Shown here in pieces: positions 12,050 to 17,176 of a stretch of DNA of 17,176 bases. The stretch comes from Reyranella sp. (GTDB taxonomy: Bacteria > Pseudomonadota > Alphaproteobacteria > Reyranellales > Reyranellaceae), in the NCBI GenBank assembly GCA_016780605.1, contig JADHLS010000023.1, forward strand, positions 1 to 17,176, given 5' to 3'. Numbering within the stretch: position 1 is the first letter of the stretch; every line of letters begins with the position of its first letter. The notes below the pieces were generated by a model. The model worked only from the letters and a program-made list of their open reading frames with translations, ran no database searches and was not told the origin of the DNA. The translations under genes and the position numbers were made by a program.

Positions 12050-12134
12050 TGGTGCGGGCGGAGGGACTTGAACCCCCACGCCTTGCGGCACGAGAACCTA
12101 AATCTCGCGTGTCTACCAATTCCACCACGCCCGC
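12050..12134 (-). tRNA. tRNA-Leu (anticodon TAG)
   Basis: An 85-nt class II tRNA with a long variable arm. Acceptor arms GCGGGCG and CGCCCGC pair, the anticodon stem CGAGA/TCTCG encloses TTTAGGT (anticodon TAG), and the T-loop is TTCAAGT. Discriminator A and an encoded CCA (12052-12050) are present. It lies 21 nt upstream of tig on the same strand. Confidence 0.97.
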
Positions 12135-12195
12135 CCGACTCCCACCCAGCACGAGCGAGGGCCTTCGGGCCATGCCGCAGGGCCGAATCGCGGGC

Positions 12196-12224
12196 CTCTT
12201 AGCCCGCGCCTGCGGAGCGGTCAA
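12196..12224 (-). promoter_or_regulatory. Possible promoter of tRNA-Leu (and tig), overlapping a hairpin
   Basis: On the minus strand TTGACC (12224-12219) is followed after 17 nt by TAAGAG (12201-12196), a good -35 with a weak -10. The -10 sits exactly in the 6-nt loop of a perfect 7-bp hairpin CGCGGGC/GCCCGCG (12189-12208). The same sequence could therefore instead be a terminator for the upstream nnr transcript. A start here would leave a leader of about 55 nt before the tRNA. Confidence 0.4.
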
Positions 12225-12277
12225 TTGAGGCGAATGATCTTGTGCGCAATTCATCTTTTTCCGCCCCACCTTCGTGT

Positions 12278-12368
12278 TCCTCTCCCCCGCTAGGGGGAGA
12301 GGTTAGAAGAGGGGGAATGGACGTGCGTGGCCCCCTCACCCAGCCTCTCCCCCTAGCGGGGGAGAGGA
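12278..12368. repeat. Inverted repeat of dispersed GC-rich palindrome type, invading the nnr 3' end
   Basis: Two 38-nt arms, 12278-12315 and 12331-12368, are inverted copies matching at 34 of 38 positions with a 15-nt spacer. Each arm is itself partly palindromic around CCCCCGCTAGGGGG. The outer 24-25 nt of the arms are identical. The right arm overlaps the end of nnr and contains its stop codon. The sequence type resembles multi-copy palindromes seen in many GC-rich proteobacteria; no further copy is in this window. Confidence 0.75.
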
Positions 12369-13877
12369 GTTTGATGAGGCCTGTGACGATGAGGCGAGTG
12401 CCGCCGCCATCGCGTCCGGGAGAAGCCCCACAAGATCCTCGGCGATCATGCCAGGCCGGCCGAAGCGCAGGGCGCAGTCGCCGTGGAGCCAGGCGGCGGC
12501 GCCGCCGGCGGCCAGAGGCGTCAGGCCCTGCGCCATCAGGCCGCTCGTGATGCCGGCCAGGACGTCACCAGAGCCCGCCGTTGCCAGGCCGGCGCTGGCG
12601 TGGACGTTGACCACCGTCCGGCCGTCCGGCGCGGCGATCACCGTGTCAGGGCCCTTCAGCAGCACCGTGGCGCCGCTGCGCTGCGCCGCCCGGCGCGTGC
12701 GCTCGACCTTGCCGGCGATGGCCGCGAGATCGGGAAAGAGCCGGCGGAATTCCCCTTCATGCGGCGTGAGCAGGACCGGGCCCTGGATGGCCGCGAACAG
12801 CTCGTCGGGCGCCTTGCTGAAGACCGTCGTCGCATCGGCATCGAGGACGACCGGACGGCGCGTCGCCAGTGCCGCCAGCGCACCGGCGCGCGTCCGCTCG
12901 CTGATTCCCGACCCCGGACCGACCAACATCGCATTACGCCGCTCGTCTTCGAGAAGACGCGCAAAGGCAGCGCCGTCGTCGCACTCGACGATCAGGTTGC
13001 CCGGCTCGGCGCCTTGATAGACGGCCATCGCCGCTTTGGGCGTGGCGATGGTCACCAGCCCGGCGCCGGCGCGGCGCGCGGCAAGCGCAGCCAAACGCGC
13101 GGCGCCGGTCGCGATCGGGCCGGCCAGGATCGTCGCATGGCCGCGCGCATATTTGTGATCGCCGCGGTCGTCGCGCCGGATCTGGCGCCGCCACAGGGAT
13201 GGCGCGTTCAGCCAAAGACGCGGCGCGATCTCGCGCAGCACGTCGGGGCGTATGCCGATGTCGGCGACCTCGAGGATACCGCAGCGCTTCAGGCCTTCGA
13301 GGGAATAGTGGCCAGGCTTGGCGCGGAAGAAGGTCACGGTCTGCGCCGCGATCGGCGCGCGGCCCATGATCTCGCCGCTGTCACCGTGCAGGCCGCTCGG
13401 CACATCGACGGCCACCGTCGCCAGCCGCTCGCTGTTGATGCGATCGATAAGCTCGCCAGCGATGCCTTCGATCGGACGCGCGAGGCCTGCGCCGAACAAG
13501 GCATCGACGACCAGCGGCCGGCCGGCGAGCAGGTCGAGCGACAACGGGGCCACCTCCCCCGTCCAGCGGCTGCTCGCCTGTGCGGCGTCGCCTTTCAGCG
13601 CCGCGCGCTCGCCCAGCAGGCCGAGCCGCACCGGCCATGCCGCCGCCTGCAGGCGGCGCGCCACCACGAAGCCGTCGCCTCCGTTGTTGCCCGGACCGCA
13701 CAGCACGACGACGGGCTGGCGCGCATGGTGCGCCACCACGGCATCGGCCACAGCGCGGCCGGCGGCTTCCATGAGATCGATGCCGGGAACGCCGCCGGCG
13801 ATGGTGGCAGCATCCGCCCGCCCCATCTCCGCACAGCTCAGCAGGACAAGATCGTCGCGGGGCTCGAGATCGCGCAC
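12336..13877 (-). CDS. nnr: Bifunctional NAD(P)HX epimerase / ADP-dependent NAD(P)HX dehydratase
   Basis: A two-domain cytoplasmic enzyme that repairs hydrated NADH and NADPH. The N-terminal epimerase (YjeF_N) half shows GVPGIDLMEAAGRAV and GPGNNGGDGF at residues 61-70. The C-terminal ribokinase-like dehydratase half shows HATILAGP, LLTPHEGEFRRLF and the ADP-site GSGDVLAG beginning at 435. The start is set at GTG 13877 (513 aa), because family members begin a few residues before the SCAEMGRAD segment; ATG 13826 would cut into that. The last ten residues (SSPPLGGEAG) and the stop are encoded by an invading palindromic repeat. It lies 33 nt downstream of tRNA-His. Confidence 0.94.
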   Translation of the reverse strand: MRDLEPRDDLVLLSCAEMGRADAATIAGGVPGIDLMEAAGRAVADAVVAHHARQPVVVLCGPGNNGGDGFVVARRLQAAAWPVRLGLLGERAALKGDAAQASSRWTGEVAPLSLDLLAGRPLVVDALFGAGLARPIEGIAGELIDRINSERLATVAVDVPSGLHGDSGEIMGRAPIAAQTVTFFRAKPGHYSLEGLKRCGILEVADIGIRPDVLREIAPRLWLNAPSLWRRQIRRDDRGDHKYARGHATILAGPIATGAARLAALAARRAGAGLVTIATPKAAMAVYQGAEPGNLIVECDDGAAFARLLEDERRNAMLVGPGSGISERTRAGALAALATRRPVVLDADATTVFSKAPDELFAAIQGPVLLTPHEGEFRRLFPDLAAIAGKVERTRRAAQRSGATVLLKGPDTVIAAPDGRTVVNVHASAGLATAGSGDVLAGITSGLMAQGLTPLAAGGAAAWLHGDCALRFGRPGMIAEDLVGLLPDAMAAALASSSQASSNSSPPLGGEAG

Positions 13878-13910
13878 GGGGGGCTCTAGGGACCGAGGCA
13901 CGTGAGCGAT

Positions 13911-13987
13911 TGGGGCGGCCGACCGGACTTGAACCGGCGACATCCAGAATCACAATCTGGCGCTCTAACCACCTGAGCTACGGCCGC
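13911..13987 (-). tRNA. tRNA-His (anticodon GTG)
   Basis: Acceptor arms GCGGCCG and CGGCCGC pair; the anticodon stem CCAGA/TCTGG encloses TTGTGAT (anticodon GTG); the T-loop is TTCAAGT. The discriminator is C73 and a G at position -1 (13988) is present, both hallmarks of tRNA-His. CCA is encoded at 13913-13911. It lies between the regulator array and nnr. Confidence 0.97.
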
Positions 13988-14016
13988 CACCGTGGTCGCT
14001 CCCGCGAAGCGGCGCT

Positions 14017-14045
14017 TTCCTACGCTTGCCGGTGAGAAGCGTCAA
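14017..14045 (-). promoter_or_regulatory. Sigma-70-type promoter of tRNA-His (and possibly nnr)
   Basis: On the minus strand -35 TTGACG (14045-14040), 17-nt spacer, -10 TAGGAA (14022-14017). The start would be about 22 nt before the tRNA. The -35 overlaps the TGA stop codon of the upstream regulator gene. The TTGAC core is shared with the tRNA-Asp, tRNA-Leu and hupB promoter candidates. Confidence 0.5.
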
Positions 14046-14662
14046 GAAACAGGCGTCGGCGGCAGCAGGCGGTCAATGCTGACGATCCAGACCTCGCGGG
14101 CCTCCTCGACCGAGAGGTTGCTGAATTCCCGCATGCGCGCCCAGCTTTCGAAATCGATCAGGCTCTCGATGGCGATCAGGGTCTGACGCTTCGCCATCTC
14201 GTCGAGTGTCGCGAGCTCGGGCTCGTACATCAACTCGATGCGCTTCAGGATCGCCTGACGGACGAGAATGATACGCGATTTGAGCTCGGCCGAGTCGCCC
14301 TGATTGGCGTTGAGCGCCCGCCATAGCGGCATCCATTGCTCGCAGATCCAGCTGCGCGTCTCGACATGGGATTTCAGCCGCGTCTGGCGATCTCCGGAGA
14401 AATCGCGCGCCACGGCCTGGGCGGTCCCCTGGGTGAACGCATAGTCGGTTGCGGCCACGCGCAGTGCGTGCAAATCCGCGAAACGCTCGAACACCGAGCG
14501 GACGGAGTACCCTGCCCGTTCGGCAATCGTCGCCGCCGTCGGAATCTGCGGACTCTCACGCAGCAACGTCAGGTAGGCCTCAATGATCAACTGCTTGGTG
14601 CGCGCACTACGCAGGCGGCGGCCGTCGACCCGGGCGGACTTAGGAGCGGATTCTGCGGACAA
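14042..14662 (-). CDS. TetR-type transcriptional regulator, paralog A
   Basis: A 206-residue one-domain-pair regulator. The N-terminal TetR helix-turn-helix spans about residues 22-68: RTKQLIIEAYLTLLRE, then PTAATIAERAGYSVRSVFERF with the turn and recognition helix. The C-terminal ligand/dimer domain contains ELMYEPELATL and ends ESWARMREF...IDRLLPPTP, a signature shared with paralogs B, C and D. The start is TTG at 14662, because a TGA lies in frame three codons upstream and no ATG or GTG fits. It has its own upstream region with a palindrome over a -10-like TACAAT. The ligand and target genes are unknown; no pump or enzyme gene is adjacent. Confidence 0.9.
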   Translation of the reverse strand: MSAESAPKSARVDGRRLRSARTKQLIIEAYLTLLRESPQIPTAATIAERAGYSVRSVFERFADLHALRVAATDYAFTQGTAQAVARDFSGDRQTRLKSHVETRSWICEQWMPLWRALNANQGDSAELKSRIILVRQAILKRIELMYEPELATLDEMAKRQTLIAIESLIDFESWARMREFSNLSVEEAREVWIVSIDRLLPPTPVS

Positions 14663-14767
14663 GGAAGCTCAGATCAGACACATGGCATCATCGCACCACC
14701 TGCCCCACTCACCCGAGGCGACACAAGGCAGGGTGCGGTACCTGAGGTTCAGATATCGGGAAGGCAC

Positions 14768-14818
14768 GTACACTGCAAAAACTGACTACGATATGCAAAT
14801 TGTATCGGTAATTGCATA
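14768..14818 (-). promoter_or_regulatory. Putative promoter/operator region of regulator A
   Basis: In an AT-rich stretch the palindrome TATGCAA-N13-TTGCATA (14792-14818) encloses, on the minus strand, TACAAT (14804-14799), a good -10 match. Downstream lies TGCAGTGTAC (14777-14768). Both blocks recur in the same order upstream of regulator D. Self-regulation by a TetR-type protein at this palindrome is an inference. Confidence 0.4.
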
Positions 14819-14837
14819 ATGATGCCAGCCTTAATGT

Positions 14838-15452
14838 TTATTGAGCCGCCGGCGTCCGCGGCAGCAGGCGGTCGATGGCCTGCCGCCACGTGGTGCAAGC
14901 GTCATCGAATGACAGGCCGAAGAATTCCCGCATCCGGGCCCAGCTTTCGACATCGGTCAGCGCCTCGAGAACGATCAACAGCTGGCGCCTCTCCCTGTCA
15001 TCCAAAGTGGAAAGTTCCGGTGCGTACATCAACGCCAGCCGGCCGATCACCCGCTCCCGCGAGAGGACGATGCGCTTCTGCAAATCCGGCGAATCGCCGT
15101 GATTGGTGATCAGCGAGCGCCATAGCGGCAGCCAGCGCTCGCAGCCGTGGGCTCGCGATTCGACCTGGGACCGGATGCGGGCGTGGCGTTCGCCGCGGCC
15201 ATCGTGCGTCGGTGCCACGGCGGCCACCTGGACCATGGCGTAGTCGACCGCCGCCACCTGCAATGCGTGGATGTCGGGAAAGCGCTCGAAGACGGAGCGC
15301 ACCGAATAGCCCGCCCGCTGCGCGATCGCGGCGGCCGTCGGCACCTTGGGCGACTTCTCCTGCGCCAGCGCGAGGTAAGCCTCGATGATCAGCTGCTTGG
15401 TCCGCTCGCTGCGCAGGCGGCGGCCATCGAGCCGGGAACCCTGCAATGCCAC
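14838..15452 (-). CDS. TetR-type transcriptional regulator, paralog B
   Basis: A 204-residue paralog with the same layout: DGRRLRSERTKQLIIEAYL, helix-turn-helix PTAAAIAQRAGYSVRSVFERF, LMYAPELSTL, and ESWARMREFFGLS...IDRLLPRTP at the end. The start is set at GTG 15452, which has AGGAG 7 nt upstream (15464-15460); an ATG at 15473 would add seven residues and overlap gene C but lacks a Shine-Dalgarno. The last bases of the C stop codon (TAG) form part of this AGGAG, so translation is coupled to C. The recognition helix GYSVRS is identical to that of A and D. Function beyond DNA binding is unknown. Confidence 0.9.
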   Translation of the reverse strand: MALQGSRLDGRRLRSERTKQLIIEAYLALAQEKSPKVPTAAAIAQRAGYSVRSVFERFPDIHALQVAAVDYAMVQVAAVAPTHDGRGERHARIRSQVESRAHGCERWLPLWRSLITNHGDSPDLQKRIVLSRERVIGRLALMYAPELSTLDDRERRQLLIVLEALTDVESWARMREFFGLSFDDACTTWRQAIDRLLPRTPAAQ

Positions 15453-15462
15453 TGACTCGCTC

Positions 15463-16101
15463 CTAGGCTCCATGCGGGCGCAGCGGCGTCGGAGGGAGCA
15501 TGCGGTCGATCATGCGAACCCACACCCCGCTCGCCTCCTCGACCGTCAGGCCGTGGTCCTCGCGCATGCGCCCCCAGCTCTCGAAGTCGATGAGGGCTTC
15601 GAGGGCGATCAACAGATCGCGCCGCTCGCTGTCGCCGAGCGTCGAGAGCTCCGGGCGGTACATCAGCTCCAGCCTCTTCACCACGGCAAGACGGATGAAG
15701 CGGATGCGATCCTTCAAATCGCCAAGCTTGCCCTGGTTGGCGACAACGACGCGCCATAGCGGCAACCAGCGCTCGCAGGTAGTCGCCCGCGTCTCGACAT
15801 GCGACCTGAGACGGATCGCCCGATCGCCGTCGACGTTACGCACGACAGCTTCAGCCTCGCCCAGCGTGAAGGCGTGGTCGACGGTGGCGAGACTGAGCGA
15901 CTGGAGATCATCGAACCTCTCGAAGATCGATCGCGTGGACAGGCCGGCGCGCCCGGCGATCTGCGCGGCGGTGGGGATCTCCGGGCTCTCGCGCAGCAGC
16001 GCGATGTATGAGTCCATGATCACTTGCCGGGTGCGCTCGCTGCGTTGACGGCGGCCATCGAGCCGCTCCACCTTGGGATCCGCAGAGCCAGGACCGCTCA
16101 C
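15463..16101 (-). CDS. TetR-type transcriptional regulator, paralog C
   Basis: A 212-residue paralog. The helix-turn-helix reads PTAAQIAGRAGLSTRSIFERF, differing from A, B and D in the recognition helix (GLSTRS instead of GYSVRS). The C-terminal domain has ELMYRPELSTL and ends ESWGRMRE...IDRMLPPTP. The start is GTG 16101 with GAGG about 6 nt upstream, 7 nt after the D stop; an alternative GTG at 16116 overlaps D. The open frame continues far upstream inside D but is a shadow there. It is the middle gene of the D-C-B cluster. Its changed recognition helix suggests a different or altered operator. Confidence 0.9.
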   Translation of the reverse strand: MSGPGSADPKVERLDGRRQRSERTRQVIMDSYIALLRESPEIPTAAQIAGRAGLSTRSIFERFDDLQSLSLATVDHAFTLGEAEAVVRNVDGDRAIRLRSHVETRATTCERWLPLWRVVVANQGKLGDLKDRIRFIRLAVVKRLELMYRPELSTLGDSERRDLLIALEALIDFESWGRMREDHGLTVEEASGVWVRMIDRMLPPTPLRPHGA

Positions 16102-16108
16102 CGCCGCC

Positions 16109-16735
16109 TCAGGCACCGGGCGTCGGCGGCAGCATGCGGTCGATGGCGCGGATCCACACGCCACACGCTTCCTCGAACGACAGACCGTAGAGCTCGCGCA
16201 TCCGCGCCCAGCTCTCAATGTCGGTGATCGCCTCCATCGCGATCAACATGTGCTTGCGCTCACGCTCGCTGACTGTCGAGAGCTCGGGGCGGTACATGAC
16301 CTCCATGCGCTCGATGGTCCGTTCGCGGGCCATGCGCACGCGCGGCTTTAGCTCCTCGTCCTGGTCGATGCTGAAGATCAGCACGCGCCACAACGCCACG
16401 CCGCGTTCGCAGGTGCCGGCGCGCGTCTCGACCTGGGACCTGATCCTGGTCTGGCGATCGCCGTCGACGTTGCGCGGCGGCGCAAGTGCCGCCGCCTGGG
16501 CGAGGCTGTAGTCGGCCGCCGCGGCCCTGAGCTTGTTGAGGTCGGGAAAGCGCTCGAAGATCGACCGCACCGAGTAGCCGGCGCGCTCGGCGATGCGCGC
16601 GGCCGTCGGCATCGGGGCCACCGGGTTCTCGCGCAGCAAGGCGAGATAGGCCTCGATGATCAACTGCTTGGTCCGCTCGCTGCGCAGGCGGCGACCGTCG
16701 ATGCGAGCAGGTCTGGAGGCGTTTGTTACGGACAA
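16109..16735 (-). CDS. TetR-type transcriptional regulator, paralog D
   Basis: A 208-residue paralog, first gene of the D-C-B cluster. Domains: DGRRLRSERTKQLIIEAYLALL, helix-turn-helix PTAARIAERAGYSVRSIFERF, EVMYRPELSTV, and ESWARMRELYGLS...IDRMLPPTP. The start is TTG 16735, forced by an in-frame TAG six codons upstream; the beginning CTTGTCCG resembles that of gene A. Its upstream region shares two blocks with that of A. The loop before the helix-turn-helix has two extra residues relative to A. Ligand and targets are unknown. Confidence 0.9.
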   Translation of the reverse strand: MSVTNASRPARIDGRRLRSERTKQLIIEAYLALLRENPVAPMPTAARIAERAGYSVRSIFERFPDLNKLRAAAADYSLAQAAALAPPRNVDGDRQTRIRSQVETRAGTCERGVALWRVLIFSIDQDEELKPRVRMARERTIERMEVMYRPELSTVSERERKHMLIAMEAITDIESWARMRELYGLSFEEACGVWIRAIDRMLPPTPGA

Positions 16736-16788
16736 GGGGCTTGCTCGGGTCTACTGCAGACAATATATTAGCAATCGAAATGCAGTAA

Positions 16789-16832
16789 GTACAGCTGCAC
16801 TTAGGGGTAGTCTGCGATGCAAATTCTAGCAT
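16789..16832 (-). promoter_or_regulatory. Putative promoter/operator region of the D-C-B regulator cluster
   Basis: On the minus strand TAGAATTTGCAT (16828-16817) matches the TACAATTTGCAT found upstream of gene A at 11 of 12 positions; TAGAAT is a plausible -10. It lies within ATGC-N8-GCAT (16817-16832). Seventeen nt downstream is TGCAGCTGTAC (16799-16789), matching TGCAGTGTAC near gene A apart from one inserted base. An inverted repeat TGCAG-N9-CTGCA spans 16781-16799. Operator function is inferred, not shown. Confidence 0.35.
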
Positions 16833-16880
16833 ACCAGACCGCCCCGGCAGCACTGAAGAAATTCGGCCAGAGTACTGAAA

Positions 16881-17176
16881 TCACTTCCTAAAGTGCTTGC
16901 CCAATCGCTCGATCGCGCTGTCGAGTGTTGCATCGTGCTTGCAAAAGCAGAACCGGGCGAAATGGCGCGGGGCGCGCTCGGGCGCGTCGTAGAACGCGCT
17001 GACCGGCACGCCGGTCACGCCCGCCTCGACTGTAATGTGGCGGCAGAAGTCTTCGTCGGTGCCGTTGAAGCCCAGCGGCCGAAAATCGGTCGTCACGAAA
17101 TACGTGCCGTGAGCCGGGAGGACGTCGAAGCCGATAGCGGCCAGCGCATCGGCCAGCCGATCGCGCTTGCGCTGCA
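16881..17176 (-). CDS. Class I/II PLP-dependent aminotransferase, C-terminal fragment (cut by window edge)
   Basis: The frame is open from the window edge to a TGA at 16881-16883; 98 codons including the stop are present. The readable peptide runs from QRKRDRLADALAAIG through HGTYFVTTDFRPLGF to GVTGVPVSAFYD and ARFCFCKHDATL. This matches the C-terminal domain of kynurenine/methionine-type aminotransferases (fold type I), where the Arg of the RFCF segment binds the substrate carboxylate. The lysine that holds PLP lies outside the window, so substrate cannot be assigned. The gene precedes the regulator array on the same strand with a 145-nt gap. Confidence 0.9.
   Translation of the reverse strand, partial: QRKRDRLADALAAIGFDVLPAHGTYFVTTDFRPLGFNGTDEDFCRHITVEAGVTGVPVSAFYDAPERAPRHFARFCFCKHDATLDSAIERLGKHFRK

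Overview
The window is a stretch of high-GC bacterial chromosome, almost certainly from an alphaproteobacterium. The grounds are the gene order tig-clpP-clpX-lon-hupB followed by tRNA genes and nuoA, the alphaproteobacterial look of the NuoA-NuoG proteins, and CCA-encoding tRNA genes. Order-level placement (for example Rhodospirillales, Reyranella-like) is only a guess. Nearly every gene is on the minus strand, so transcription runs from high to low coordinates; the one clear plus-strand gene is tRNA-Val.

Region 1 (1-4730): the start of the nuo operon for respiratory complex I, nuoA-B-C-D-E-F-G, read leftwards. nuoG is cut by the window edge. The genes are packed with gaps of 3-15 nt, and nuoA and nuoB overlap. 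tRNA-Asp lies 67 nt upstream of nuoA and has the only good promoter visible there.

Region 2 (4875-5447): about 500 nt without a protein gene. It holds the tRNA-Asp promoter, two palindromic repeat elements and tRNA-Val (plus strand).

Region 3 (5495-12028): protein quality control and the nucleoid: tig (trigger factor), clpP, clpX, lon and hupB. A strong hairpin terminator follows lon, hupB has its own promoter, and heat-shock-like (RpoH-type) promoter candidates lie before lon and clpP. Trigger factor starts only 21 nt after tRNA-Leu.

Region 4 (12050-13987): tRNA-Leu, a palindromic repeat that supplies the last codons of the upstream gene, the bifunctional NAD(P)HX repair gene nnr, and tRNA-His 33 nt before nnr.

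Region 5 (14042-16735): four tandem, same-strand paralogous TetR-type regulators with no enzyme or pump gene among them. Three (D-C-B in transcription order) form a tightly coupled cluster. The fourth (A) has its own upstream region, which shares two short sequence blocks with that of D. This is the least ordinary part of the window. Region 6 (16881-17176) is the C-terminal end of a class I/II PLP aminotransferase that runs off the window.

A recurring layout is a tRNA gene with a TTGAC-type promoter followed closely on the same strand by a protein gene or operon (Asp-nuo, Leu-tig, His-nnr). This suggests that the housekeeping genes are at least partly read through from tRNA promoters.
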